Shown here: piece by piece, positions 31,205 to 42,557 of the stretch
Layout of the letters: every line of letters begins with the position of its first letter
Numbering within the stretch: the first letter of the stretch is position 1
Source of the DNA: Peronospora farinosa
Taxonomy: Eukaryota; Oomycota; Peronosporomycetes; Peronosporales; Peronosporaceae
Length of the DNA: 64,000 nucleotides
Direction: 5' to 3'
Assembly (NCBI GenBank): GCA_947646735.1
Contig: CANTFK010000713.1
Coordinates: 434,001 to 498,000 of the forward strand
The notes under the pieces: model-generated
Seen by the model: the letters and a program-made list of their open reading frames with translations, nothing else
What the model was told of the DNA's origin: nothing
Database searches by the model: none
Program-made: the position numbers and the translations under genes

Positions 31205-31564
31205 ATCCAGAGACAGCATGCAAGGACACCCGAGTTGTTACAGTGGTTTAAAAAGTGGACGAAGAGACCAGCCAACGCCATGGTGTTTTGATTCAACGGA
31301 CTTATAAGCACGGAGAAAAAGTATTTGGTCAGTCATAGGGCAGTCCGTCATTTTATCCGTACTTATCCAGCATGGCATGTATCCTCAGTCACTTGGAACA
31401 GAAAGAGCTAAAGTTGTTGTCCCTAAGTTGCTAGTGGTGTCGTTTACTCTACATAGTGTGGGTCACATGAAGCCAACGCGTGACAATGTCCATTCATTCC
31501 TCATTCTTTGTGACCGTGCTCAAGGCATCATCATTGAACAAGTATTTCGTAGATTCCACGCACC
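31205..31564. other. Intergenic, no gene seen
   Basis: 360 bp between TPP2 and the S33-type hydrolase, on the same strand. It holds the TPP2 3' end and the promoter of the next gene; short frames only. Confidence 0.4.
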
Positions 31565-33325
31565 ATGAAGCTTTATCCTTTCATGTCACTGGTGGCAATG
31601 GTCACTCAAGTCTTAGCTGCTCCAAATCCCAGCCATTTAAAATGGTTTGCTTGCTCCGACGGCACGTCCAAAACAAGCGAAGACTCTGCTGCTCCAAAAG
31701 CGGAATGCGCGTTCTACAGAGCGCCACTTTGTTATCCTGGAATTTGTAACGCACCAAAGCACGCGGATCCGATCGTCAAGATTTTCGTCAAGCGTTTTCC
31801 AGCTGTAAACAATCCAGAAATGGCCTCGAATATGTGGCTTTTGCAAGGAGGTTCGGGGCATGTTTCTGCGAGTTGTAAGACGCATTTTGACTTAATTGAT
31901 GGAATCTTTGCATTCTACTAACTTGCTTGAAATATCTTTTGGTTTGATAGCGATACATGCAGGATTAAAAGGAGCAGTGAATGTGTATACGATGGATCAT
32001 CGTGGAACCGGTCGTATTACATTACTGGATTGCGTTGGAATGCAGCTCGGGTCTCCGTCGAGTGTATCGCAAGTTCCTGCGTGTGCTCAAGCATTGGAAA
32101 AAAATACGGAGATCTTGCTTCATTTTCAGTCACGAGCGCTGCGACGGATGTGGCAACTTTTATTTCTGACTTTACAAATGGGTTGAATACCATCGTGTGT
32201 GGTGTAAGCTATGGCACTGTGGTTGTGGAACGTTTAATGCACCTCAATCCCCCTCAAGTGACGGGGTACGTTCTGGATAGTATTGCTACGACTTCCGGAG
32301 CATCTCGAGACAAAACCTTTTTCGCTTCAGCTTGGGACTCGAATTTTGGAGAGGTGGGTGATGCCTTCCTAGCATTATGCGCGACAACAAGCGAGTGCAG
32401 CAAATGGTTTGTGTCGAAAAGTCTGCCAGCCACGCTTCAAGATGTGATTACAAAGTTTGACAAAAAACCCAAATCGACGTGTGCTGCTCTTGTGAGCAAG
32501 TTGTATCGCGACCAGAGTAGTGAGCCAGCTTCATACCTTCTGCGCCGGACTCTGTCAATCCTTCTTATGGACGCTAGCTTGCGCACACTAATCCCCCCTA
32601 TTGTTTACAGACTGAGTCGTTGTAAGTCCAAAGATGTCGACGTGCTGAGACATTTCTTTATGGCTTCAATTGCAGCTCAATCCGTACCAAGCAACGACAG
32701 CGCGTTTGCATCGTTTCTGCTTTACTACCTCGTCGTCTACTCTGAGATGTGGGAAAAACCGACGCCATCGACCTCAGAAATGACGTCGCGTGTCACGAAT
32801 GCGCTAATATCGTCTGCACAAGTGTATTCGGACGTCCCGATCTACTGTGCTTTCTCGAAAGAAAAATCCCCCGTATGCGACCAACTTGATGTAGGAAACT
32901 ACGACGGCAACGGCATTATCTACGAGGTTGACAAATATTGGAACAAGAGTGCTACGATTCCTCCTCAGGCTAGTGTTCTTTTGCTGAGCGGTACATTGGA
33001 CGTGCAGACGCCGCACAAATATGCTGAAAGTTTGCTGGAAGTACTTATTGGTGAGAAGAAGGAGTTGGTTGCGTTTGAGTACGCCACTCATAACGCCATA
33101 GTGTCCACTCCATTAAACCATGGCAAGGAGACGTGCGGCATGAAGATACTGTTATCATACGTGAAGAATGACGGCGATTTGAAGCTTCTTGACAAGTCTT
33201 GCGTCGATGAGATGCCCGCGTTCAGTATATCTCCAAAACTTGACGATCAGTACCACTATCTGAGCACGGACGATGCTTATGACGGAAGGTACAATAAACG
33301 TCTGTCTGCGAGTGCATCAAGCTGA
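31565..33325 (+). CDS. Secreted alpha/beta hydrolase, peptidase S33-like, with a one-base frame break
   Basis: Exons 31565-31874 and 31951-33325 encode about 561 residues if the frame is restored. It has a signal peptide (MKLYPFMSLVAMVTQVLA) and several Cys-rich stretches near the N-terminus. Seen: WLLQGGSG, the oxyanion HG-type turn; VNVYTMDHRGTGR; VCGVSYGTVVVERL, the nucleophile elbow with Ser in GVSYG near 32206; LLSGTLDVQTPHKYAE, the Asp; and ATHNAIVSTP, the His. It fits the extracellular S33/tripeptidyl-aminopeptidase-type hydrolases common in oomycetes. The break lies at an A7 run, 32098-32104, where eight A would join QALEK to the frame YGDLASFSVTSA. The intron donor falls just after GHVSAS. 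It follows TPP2 on the same strand but has no evident link to it. Confidence 0.8.
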
Positions 33326-34477
33326 AACTCACGTTCAAGTCCTGTCAAGTACCAATGCTAACTGCTTCGTTCTTGACTTGGAGTCACGTTGATAAGACGA
33401 CGACTGCAATGCGAAAGCAACGAGGAAAGCAAGCATGTTGCTGTTAGGAATCCCTCATGTTGTGAGATGAATTCATTCTTGTTTAATACACAAAAGGACC
33501 CTACCATATCCATCTTGCGAGGCTGTTCACGTATCTTGTTTTGCTTCATGCGCAAACGGGTATGATGGATACGTAGGGAAACGTAATATGCCCGTCATAT
33601 ATATAAACCATGATCTCAATATTGGCGATTATGACGTTAGTCCCATCACTAAGCTACAGGCATGAAAAAGATTGTTAAAGAGCCGCCATATCGGTCTAGC
33701 ATCATCTCGTCCAACATAACCTTTCCTTCAGCCATCCATACCAAACTTTTTACGAGTTTATGATTCCACTTGTCCGCGTGCGACGGCATTGTCTCTTCCC
33801 AAAGCGTATCATTCGTGCCCATGCCAGCAATGCTTGTACTGATAAACGGTACCACAGACGCTCAGTCTTGTAAATATTGCACGGGATCCAAAATAACCTC
33901 CTCAAGCCTGTTGTTCGCTGCAATTTCGTAACTACGTCGATGAACGACCTCAAACTCGATGCAAAAGTTCTATCGTGACTTCAATCCAACGAGAGTGCAA
34001 ACCATAAGCCTATGGGCGACTCACAAATCGAACACCAGCTGCGACTCAACTATGCCAGATCACGCTCTCATGTAAAAGCTTGGTAGCGTGAGAATTAAAG
34101 AAGAATAGATATCGTCAAATGTGCGTTGGATCAGCTGCCAGCTTCCTGCACAATTGCGCTAGATCTGCTTCCATCGTTGATAGTAACACCTGTAGGCTTG
34201 TCCTCGTATATGGCAGTTTTCACATCTTCTAACAGTAACTTTGATACTCGAAGCAACACCACCAGCACGTGGATTGCGATGCCGCGATTTTATTCGAGAT
34301 ATTGCGCTGGTCTTATCCGTCAAATAATCCAAAAAAACTCGTGGTCATGTGAAGACTCGCCAGGCCTCCTCTTTCTTTATTAGGCATACAAGACAATCCT
34401 TAGACTTGTCCGCGAGTTGCCCACCATTTTGCCAGGAAGCGCTTCAGATTTTGTAATTGCGGCTCCCTTCTACTCGC
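33326..34477. other. Gene-poor region, no supported gene
   Basis: 1.15 kb with short minus-strand frames (e.g. 33649-33855 and 33750-33953) that might be decayed transposon sequence, but no motif is identified. Confidence 0.3.
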
Positions 34478-34980
34478 TTAAAGTTTATGCTCGCCTCCCC
34501 CTTCAATGCAAGCCCGATCTAGCGTCTTCCTGTCTTTGCTGCGACGGTCGCCCTTGATGTGGCCGACTTTGCTGCAACTGAAACACGTGCGCGTCTTTTT
34601 CTTTGTTGAGATCTCGCCGTCGTGAGCAACGACTTCTCTTTCGAGCGCACGGCACTTGCGCGACTCAAGCTCCACAGACTGCGCGAAGTGGGCGAGCTCC
34701 TCGGCTTGATGCATATGGTCGACCCGCAAGATGTCGTACTTGACCATGAGAACTGTGCTCAGATCTGCTGACACGTAGTGCACGATGTTGTCGAGCTTCT
34801 ATTGATCCGCACCGCCGCATGCGTCGCTGACGGCAACCAAATATAGATACACAGCTTCGCTTAGGGTCTTTACACGCCTTAGATAGCGACTGCGACGCCG
34901 TAATCATGTCTTGAAAAAAATCTACAGAAGCCTTTCCATGGCGTGGTCTAGTGTCGGTAGCTGCGTCCACCACCCCCCCA
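34478..34980 (-). mobile_element. Gag fragment of an LTR retrotransposon with an altered zinc knuckle
   Basis: On the minus strand, a frame around 34478-34800 reads LDNIVHYVSADLSTVLMVKY, then HMHQAEELAHFAQSVELESRK and CFSCSKVGHIKGDRRSKD. The last is a CCHC zinc knuckle (C-x2-C-x4-H-x4) whose final Cys is replaced by Asp. The upstream part is in another frame. It is a dead, isolated piece; the family (Copia or Gypsy) is not certain. Confidence 0.6.
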
Positions 34981-35652
34981 GCAGCAAGCGTTATACAATG
35001 CCGCTCAAGCAGTGTACAAGCAAGTCAGCTTTGACGTCCTCAGACTAGGCAAAGCCGCTTACGTGCTGGGTCATCGTTACCGATCTCTGAGAATCACTCG
35101 CCTTAGTCAAAAAACTCAGAGCCAAGTCCGCTCCCGTCGACCTTTCTGATCACCAGCTCCATCCACCAAATACGAAAGGGCCATGACGGCGTCTGTCATA
35201 GTCATCAGCCCACAAAGAAGGCACGGATGTGAACGACAGGATCCTCAAGATACTGATAGGGCTCGAAGGTCGCATGAAAGCGTCATAGATGGAGATTAAT
35301 AAGAACAAGCGACTGACTTTTCAGCTCTCTGCTCGGTCGCAGCATGGGCAACGCTGGCTTCATGCACTTAAGTGCACTTGGAAACTCGCCACAGAGGCGA
35401 CAACTTGCGTCACCGGCGCCGGAAGTGACGCCTGTGGTGAAAACATCTCTTGAGCCACATACAATTCGTTAGTGACACGCCATTGTTGGTGAGGGAGTGA
35501 CCTCTTTGTTTGAATAATCCAAGCAGTTCTTTCGCTGTACGTGTATCGCTTATCACTGTTGTTATTACTATAAAGAGGATTCGATGGGACCTTGGATAAT
35601 ATCCCCGTTTCTTGGATAAAATATAACATTGTCATTGGTTCCATCTTTGACC
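34981..35652. other. Intergenic, no supported gene
   Basis: About 670 bp between the gag relic and the PLP enzyme. It has short frames on both strands and no motif. It ends in the promoter of the following gene. Confidence 0.35.
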
Positions 35653-37242
35653 ATGTCTTTTTTGACGGCACAGCCGCTGGGCGTTTCGTTGCCTCCTCAG
35701 GATCCAAATGCAATCTCTGTGTCCATGCCTCAATGGTCTCACATCGTAGGATATGAGGAAGCACAGCCAGAGGTGATCAATGCAATGACCTGCGGTTATC
35801 CTCGCTTTTTCCGCCATCCATTGGTAGTGGAGCTCCAGACGTTTGTCAAGAATCAGATTTTCTCAGAAGACGATAGTGACATTTGGGAGTTGATGATCGT
35901 ACCAACTTCTGACGTAGCGGACCGTCTTCGACACTTTTTGTTGAGTAGTAATTCTGATTCTGTCAAAAATGAAGATGTATCGATCCATGTTGTCAAAAAT
36001 AGTGTGCACGTCGTACGATTCCCACGTTGTATCAGCCACTCAGCCAAACAATATTGGCAGCATTCAGGGGAGATTGTAACGTCACGACATGCTGAAAAGC
36101 TGCTTGAAATGCTCAAAAATGACGATTTTACGAGGCTGCCAGTACTGGGACATACTATCAAGCATTTGACGTTGAAGAAACGGGTGGCGGAGCTTTATTT
36201 GATTTCTGAAGATAGTACAAAAGTGGCTTTATACCCGACCGGTATGGCTGCTATTTTCTCTACGGTGAGGCTATTGCAGAAGCTTCAAGGAGGTAATTAT
36301 AAGAGCATTTTAATGGGCTTCCCATATGTTGACACACTCAAAATTCTGTCAAGAAAAGAATGGTGTTCTCTTGGAGTGTATTTCTTTCCTATTTGTGGAG
36401 ATAAAGAGATCCAGGAGGTAGAAACTATTGTAGCTAAGGAAAAGGTGCTTGGTATTTGGACCGAGTTCCCGAGCAATCCGTTGTTATCCATGGCAGATCT
36501 CAAGAGACTTGCCAAGTGTGCTCATGACAATGGAACTGTGCTGGTAGTGGATGATACAGTCGGATCGTACAATGTGAACACAATGAAACATGGCTGTGCA
36601 GACCTGGTGGCCACGAGTTTGTCCAAGATTTTCAGTGGTACGGGCAACGTGATGGCAGGCAGTGTGGTGCTGAACCCTGAAAGTCCGAGGGCAAAGGAGC
36701 TTGAGGCCATTTTCGACCCTGAAGGTGATGGGTTTTTGGTTGAAGAGGACGTTGATGCTCTGATTGAGCAATCTGAAAACCTCGCAGAGCGGCTTGCAAA
36801 GACGAATGCGACCACCGCCGAGATTATTCATCGACTGTTTCAACACCCGGTTGTGAAGGAAGTCTACTACCCGACACTTGGCGACGCTAAGAACATGTAT
36901 GACCCTTTCTTGAATTTGTTGGAAGAGAAAGACAAGCCTCGCTACGGCCCTTTGTTTTCAATCGTGCTGCACGGGGGACTGGACCCAGCCAAGGCATTTT
37001 ACAATGCACTGACGATTGCCAAGGGCCCGAGCCTCGGCACGAACTTCACATTGGCTTGTCCATACGCGCTGCTTGCCCACTATGATGAGCTGGATTTCGT
37101 GGAGTCTTGTGGCGTCGATCGTAACCTCATTCGCATCTCCATCGGCCAGGAGGATGTGGAAGTTATTTGGACTGATTTTGAGCAAGCTTTTGCTGCCGCT
37201 AGTGCCTTCGTAACGTCTGAAACTATGACGTCAAGTAAGTAG
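35653..37242 (+). CDS. PLP-dependent Cys/Met metabolism enzyme, cystathionine gamma-synthase-like
   Basis: 529 residues from ATG 35653 (an ATG at 35629 would add eight). The family uses PLP to condense an activated homoserine with cysteine or sulfide, or the reverse. Seen: VALYPTGMAAIFSTVRLLQ, the phosphate-binding turn; WTEFPSNPLLSMADLKRLA; VLVVDDTVGSYNVN, the Asp that pairs with the PLP pyridine; and TSLSKIFSGTGNVMAGS, the Schiff-base Lys at residue 325. After this lies NLAERLAKTNATTAEIIHRL, and then FTLACPYALLAHYDEL and LIRISIGQEDVE at the C-terminus. The N-terminal 160 residues, with QPEVINAMTCGYPRFFRHP, are longer than the bacterial enzyme, as in fungal STR2-type cystathionine gamma-synthases. 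Exact substrate is uncertain. Confidence 0.8.
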   Translation: MSFLTAQPLGVSLPPQDPNAISVSMPQWSHIVGYEEAQPEVINAMTCGYPRFFRHPLVVELQTFVKNQIFSEDDSDIWELMIVPTSDVADRLRHFLLSSNSDSVKNEDVSIHVVKNSVHVVRFPRCISHSAKQYWQHSGEIVTSRHAEKLLEMLKNDDFTRLPVLGHTIKHLTLKKRVAELYLISEDSTKVALYPTGMAAIFSTVRLLQKLQGGNYKSILMGFPYVDTLKILSRKEWCSLGVYFFPICGDKEIQEVETIVAKEKVLGIWTEFPSNPLLSMADLKRLAKCAHDNGTVLVVDDTVGSYNVNTMKHGCADLVATSLSKIFSGTGNVMAGSVVLNPESPRAKELEAIFDPEGDGFLVEEDVDALIEQSENLAERLAKTNATTAEIIHRLFQHPVVKEVYYPTLGDAKNMYDPFLNLLEEKDKPRYGPLFSIVLHGGLDPAKAFYNALTIAKGPSLGTNFTLACPYALLAHYDELDFVESCGVDRNLIRISIGQEDVEVIWTDFEQAFAAASAFVTSETMTSSK

Positions 37243-38280
37243 ACCGCGAGGTAGACACAAAGTGACAGCCTGCGCCGAGTGAACTACAGCTGCCGCTAGT
37301 CATTAACGCATCAACTGTATTTGACGCGCAAGATACACTACCGGCAGCTCGAGACCGTTTTCCGCAGACATTACGCGTATTATAAGTGGAGGCATAAAAA
37401 ACGCTTATGATGTGCTTGAAAGCTAAGTGACTAAACATTGCAAGTTCATTTTCTAGCATGTTGTTGTGGTGGAGCTTGGAGTTCTCACACATTTTTGCAT
37501 CGTAACTTATTCGCTTCTTATGTCTAGCATCCAAATGTGAGCTAATAACGTCGCAGTCGCCAATATAATCGAGAGCCACAACGCCAAAATCGATGTATCT
37601 ACCTAAAAGGACGATGAAGTTGACAATTTCAATCGCAGACCCAGCGGTGACCTAGTGGCTTCTCTGATACAATCTGTATAATCACACGCGTAAATGCACG
37701 TCAATTCTCTGCATGTAGTACATGCGTGATAAAGGTTTTGATCAAAATTACCTTCGAGGCGTGAACAATTTTATCACTTGTCCATGCTGAACTACGACGT
37801 TAGCACCAGCGAAACCCAATACGCCATGCTTCCTTGACGTTACGAAGTTTTTCTAGCACTTGATCGTGGAAGAAGTGCGAGACATCATCACTTGTACAGT
37901 CTGCTCGTTTTTGAATACCACTTTGTTACCTCTACCATGAGAATTTTCAAACAATGACAGCTATTGCTGTGCTGAGAAGACTTTACCGTGTTGTTGAATA
38001 AACTTGGCAAGCCGATTCATCTTCTCATGATGAAAAGCGCTGCTTCTCTGCTACGTAAAGCGTGTACTTCGGTAGTCGCATTGAGCGGTACAGGCGCTAA
38101 TACCTTCATGTCGTTGATAAACACGTTTGACATCCTCTGTCTAGAAACAGTCGATTCAACCAGCACATCATAATTTTTGAAAAGCTGCGAGCAAGCTCTC
38201 CCAAAACAGCAACACTTGAACATCGTTCTATGCAGCTTTATTCATCTAACATTCACAAAAAAGAGATCACTTCATCGCCT
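37243..38280. other. Gene-poor region, no supported gene
   Basis: 1.04 kb. A minus-strand frame at 38017-38223 and neighbours read like decayed protein, but no family is recognised. Confidence 0.3.
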
Positions 38281-39171
38281 CTACTCAATGAAGCTCTTCA
38301 AAAAATCGTAGGTTGCAAATTGCACGCCCATGTTGGGCACGGCCCTCACCAATGTCGGTGTAAGTCCTCGGTAAAAAACTGTCCAACCTTCATTCTTGGC
38401 CAACTTGACGTAGCAGTCCCATGCATTTCGATATTGTCGAGTCATTCCTCCCGCCCCTTGCATCTGAAGCCGTCGTCTTACCGTATCATTTGGGTACGTA
38501 AAGACAGTGGCCAAGACCCCTGCTCCTCCTCCACACAAGATCTTGGCTACAAAATTGACCTTTGGGTCATTATCATCCCGTAATAATCCCGTCAAAACAT
38601 CGTACGATCCAAATTTAATTCCTTCATACGGCAAAGCACCAAACAAAGTGGGACCAATGCCTCGAAATAAAGCACGTGCACCTTCTTCCTTTAGTGTCCG
38701 CATAAAGGTATGCACAATACCCGTATACATTAGTTTGTCCCCAATTTGTCCGGATACTCGTGTACGGATAAGGTCCAGCGGGTAGGTGATAATTGATGCC
38801 GTAAAACCCGAAAGAGAACCTGCAATAAAGGACCTCCAAAAAGGGGGCAATTGGGTCCGACCAGAGATGTCCATGGAATAAAAAACGTCTTTATAAAAAT
38901 CCGAAAAAGCAAATAAAACGGCTTTATGTGGTACAACACGAACACAAGCTGCCATATTGCCACGCCAAAAACCTAGAACGCCCTCACATGTCCAGATACT
39001 ATGTATTGTATGCAGCATCCCGACACTCTCGCCCGTCTGACACACGATCTTCACGCGCTCAAAGGGCGCTACTACTGTCTTGGCCACAACACCAGCACCA
39101 CCGCCTGCTGCCATTTGTTTCAGCTGCTTGGTGTCCCATATCGGGACGTGGGTGGACACCGTTGCCGTCAT
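38281..39171 (-). CDS. Mitochondrial carrier family protein (SLC25; CoA/adenine-nucleotide-carrier-like)
   Basis: 296 residues from ATG 39171, no intron. Three repeats of two helices with the carrier signature are seen: APFERVKIVCQ, YPLDLIRTRVS and YPNDTVRRRLQMQ. Each is followed by the acidic-Gly motif, as in EGVLGFWRGN, EGARALFRGIGPT and EGWTVFYRGLTPT. The pattern RGNMAACVRVVPHKAVLF and the paired YEGIKFGSYD resemble the SLC25A16/A42/Leu5-type carriers, which move coenzyme A or adenine nucleotides across the inner mitochondrial membrane; the substrate is inferred from that resemblance. An in-frame ATG at 39318 would add 49 residues, but carriers normally lack a long presequence, so 39171 is preferred. 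It is on the same strand as the broken effector at 39359. Confidence 0.87.
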   Translation of the reverse strand: MTATVSTHVPIWDTKQLKQMAAGGGAGVVAKTVVAPFERVKIVCQTGESVGMLHTIHSIWTCEGVLGFWRGNMAACVRVVPHKAVLFAFSDFYKDVFYSMDISGRTQLPPFWRSFIAGSLSGFTASIITYPLDLIRTRVSGQIGDKLMYTGIVHTFMRTLKEEGARALFRGIGPTLFGALPYEGIKFGSYDVLTGLLRDDNDPKVNFVAKILCGGGAGVLATVFTYPNDTVRRRLQMQGAGGMTRQYRNAWDCYVKLAKNEGWTVFYRGLTPTLVRAVPNMGVQFATYDFLKSFIE

Positions 39172-39358
39172 GGGCTGGAATGGGGCAAGGAAGCGACGGA
39201 CAGATGACGATTGGTCGAATAAGACGACACGATTGGTCGAAAAGAGCGACACGAGCGGTAGGAAAAACCGGTTATGGTTGGTGGGATTGATAAAACCGGT
39301 TTTTTTCAATTTCACCAACCATAACGTGGACAGAAGTAGACATAATACCGTATGGAAT

Positions 39359-39798
39359 TTATATAAGCTGATACTTACTTGCTAGTGCTAATATCGGAGC
39401 CGCCGACTGTTCTTGTCCTTTCTGCCAAATATGCCTTTTAAGCAATTGAAGGAGGAAAGATTTTTGCCAAACGTCCTTGCCATTGTATGTAGTGTTCGTA
39501 ATCGTCTCACTTACTGGGTCTGATACGGGGTTGGAGGCCACGGCAGCCCCACCTGTATACCCTCCCGGGCCAACGGCTCGCTCTCCCCCCCCCCCTTGAG
39601 GTGACGCCAGTCGTAGTTTGAGGTCTGTTTTAGTTGGCAAAATGTATAACGGGAGATGTGTGACTTCCACCTGTGACTGCTGATGCGACTCCCACCTGTG
39701 ACTGCTGATGCGACTCCGTTCTTCTCGGCATTAAGGAAACCTTTGTTGGTTCCAAGTAAAAGGACCGGGACCACGAGAAGGAAGTGGACGAGCTGCAT
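39359..39798 (-). pseudogene. Broken copy of an EER-type secreted effector
   Basis: It starts with a good signal peptide (MQLVHFLLVVPVLLLGTNKG) homologous to the intact effector at 51354, and a homologous leader lies upstream. A 25 bp tandem duplication (39667-39716), an in-frame stop where the intact copy has its LR motif, and a shift near an 11-base G/C run (39585-39595) prevent a single product. Downstream, another frame carries GGYTGGAAVASNPVSDPV and NGKDVWQK, colinear with GGYAVSNNPV and EGKGVLQK in the intact paralogue. The G/C run could include sequence error, but the 25 bp duplication and the stop are independent lesions. I give the breaks only. Confidence 0.8.
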
Positions 39799-39993
39799 GC
39801 TTATTTCGAAGAGGGTCGTTGTCTTTACTTGAGTGCAAGTTGTGAAGTAATGTCCGTTGTTACAGTCATTGCATGTTGTTCCTCACATAGTCAGTACGCA
39901 GTTGATTACGAATACTAGCATCATCATGGCGTAATAGCGCCGAATCGATACAGAATTAGCGTAAACATCTTGAAGCCATTTAAATCGCATTGA

Positions 39994-40105
39994 GTTTACG
40001 GCATTCGCATCAAGTGATTTGGCGTTTTACTGCAAGATACGAACGATAATGTGCGTGGGTATCTTGCAGCGAAACGCCAAATCACTTGATGCGAATGCCG
40101 TAAAC
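39994..40105. repeat. Long hairpin (47 bp arms, 18 bp loop)
   Basis: The left arm is 39994-40040 and the right arm 40059-40105. They are reverse complements at 45 of 47 positions, with mismatches only near 40027-40028. The arms begin GTTTACGGCATTCGC. No target-site duplication flanks it. It lies about 200 bp upstream of the broken effector start. It may be a small foldback/MITE element or a small-RNA hairpin locus. Confidence 0.85.
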
Positions 40106-40828
40106 ACACGTATCGACCCGACCAGATTTTTCTTTATGTACTGTACAGTCGCTGGTAATGTACAGTATTCGAGTTCTTTTTCTGAAATACTAGCAATAGC
40201 ACTATTGCAAAGTACCTAGATCAGGGAGCTGCGGCACCCAGCTTTCCTAATCAAGAACAAACTTTCTCCGCTTTTGTCCACGATTCGACGGTTCTTTTAC
40301 ACCACGTAAGGCAGATACCCGAGGTAATGTGCATTGTGTATGGCTTTACAACTAGGGAAGAGTGTTCTGATCTTCCTTAAAACAGCGGTCGCAATCTCCG
40401 ATGGTGAAGGAATCCTAGTACCTCGTTATAGTCAAACGACTAGGCCTGCACGCTAGCTGAGTTACACAATCGTCGAGTTTCATCATTGAATTACCGTATT
40501 CGACTTAAGAACGGGGCTATATACTTACCACACGTTTCCTAAACTGAGGCTATGGGCTACAGCCTGCGACATGCAAGGACTAGCACCTCAAAGCTTGCAT
40601 AAAAACAACCACTGGTGACTCAAAGAGGCTAACAACCTCGTTAAGTAGACATTTCGGTGCTATGTGTCCTTTCTGCTTGCACTTATGGCAATTGACTTGT
40701 TCGTCCAGCTCTCCTAATCGTCATACTTTATGGCTTATTCTGGCAATTGAATTCTTGCTTCAAAAATGCTTGGCGGTTTCGTGGCTGTTCTTAGTGTCAT
40801 ATCTTGCTATAAAAGTTCGTTGAATCTT
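40106..40828. other. Left flank of the LTR array, no gene
   Basis: No gene is seen. The last 30 bases (40800-40828) resemble the sequence that follows each LTR inside the array (ATCTTGCTAT-A-AAGTT), suggesting that an older element copy abutted the first LTR. Confidence 0.4.
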
Positions 40829-41466
40829 TGTAGCGGAGCTGCACAGCTCTTTATCCAGAGGAAGACTTTCGGCTGGAAGTCTATTAGTTCTAGAGAACTA
40901 AATAGAGTTAAGGCTTAAAGCCACTTAGTTCTAAGGAACTAATTAAACGACTTAAAGTCACCCTGTTCTAAGGAAATAGGAGAGACTTTTAGTCAGCAAG
41001 CAATAAGCTTAAGTTTCAGAGAACCAACGCACAGAGTGAAAGAACAAGCTAGAAGCTTAGAGGTTCAGAGAACCAACGCAGGAAGTTCACAAGAGAACAA
41101 GTCAGAACGACTTGCGATCTTAAACTCAAAAGGAGAACTGATTTTATTTATGCTTTAAGATTGTATGAATAGTCCTACTCTAAGTATACTACACTAGATT
41201 AATTACTATAATAGTAATTATTATATGCAGACTTTGCTATTGGACGACGTATCGTCTAAACATCTGTGTATGATGTACTTAATACAGCGTTTGTGATTTA
41301 TCGAATCCTAATCGATAAGATACGGTATTACCGAATACCGTATCTTAACGCTCATACTTAATCCCTCTCTAAAGAGAAGTATAATAATGCATTATTTGCA
41401 ATACAAAGGGGAGTTTAACCGTAAACTCTCGGAAAGACGCTACAACCGTCGTGTAACCCCGTTACA
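40829..41466 (-). repeat. LTR1 (outer left, diverged)
   Basis: 638 bp bounded by TG...CA on the plus strand (TGTAGCGGAGCTGC ... CCCCGTTACA). It is alignable with LTR2-4 but clearly different in many places and 63 bp shorter. Confidence 0.8.
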
Positions 41467-42557
41467 ATCTTGCTATATAAGTTTGTTGAATCTTGCTTGA
41501 AAAATGTGCAACCTCATAATTAGTTGCAATTTGGGTGGTCTCATCAACAATGATCTGACTATCTTCGTTAATAATGACCGACGTTTATGGCGATAACAAT
41601 GATGGAAATATAAACGCTTGTCCAGTTCCGTAATGGACAACTACTTGTGACAGCAAGACCTGGAATCGAGAGACATACTCTACAATAGATCCGCTTCTCA
41701 GAATCTCGATATTAAAGCGTTCACGCAGTTATTGTGAAATAACGATCAACTAGAACTGACGATCCTACAACAGCGAACACGAAACACGGCGCTTGTATTC
41801 ACAGCGCATCCGCAACTACATAAATTCCCATGGAGCTTCCCAATTTCCATTAACAACATGCACGCTTTCAAAACGCTACTGTGGTGCAGCGGGATTCACA
41901 AAATTTCTGATGTGATCCCGATTCTACACTGGCGCCCAGACAACCGAATATCGGAGGAAGTACACCGTTTACGTGTATAGCAATTTCTTCCTCACCTTGT
42001 ATCCCTCCGGTAGGGCGGGTAGCACTCTTCTCGGTGGACTTGAGTTGAAACTAAACTTGACCGTGGTTGGGATTGGTTGGAGGCATCGATCGCGCGGAAA
42101 TCTTCACGTGATTGAGAATTACTTGGGGGAACTCTATATGAGTCGCCTTGATCTCTCTTGAGATCGCCTTGTCCAAAATTATAGACACTTGATCCACTTG
42201 ATCCAATTGACCTTCTGACCACTTGAGCCGTCTCGCAACCTTGTATCTTCTCCTTTACGTTATACTGCGTCCAATCGCAGGCGGAGTATGCTTGTTGTGA
42301 GAGTTCTTGTAATTCCTGGCCAAACAATCCAGGAATATTGCTTGTACGTAGGGTGTCAGAAGCTCTTGATCGTCGGGGGGCCAGGATATCCCACCCGGAG
42401 AAGTCTGCGTGCGTAGTCAGAAGTAAAAGAAACTCTGTTTAATGTTAACCAATTAAATATCAAAACCTATGATCTTGCTTATCTGTAGCTCAGGATTTAT
42501 TGCCACGTATCGCCCTTTTGGAAAAATCAGATTGTAATGTGGTCCACTCCAATATCG

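Noticed and set aside
38017..38223. Minus-strand frame reading MFKCCCFGRACSQLFKNYDV
   Set aside because: Possibly decayed protein, but no signal, domain or neighbour supports a gene.
41973..42161. 62-residue frame present three times in the LTR array
   Set aside because: It is repeated because the DNA is duplicated; it has no motif, and the longer gag pieces are on the other strand.
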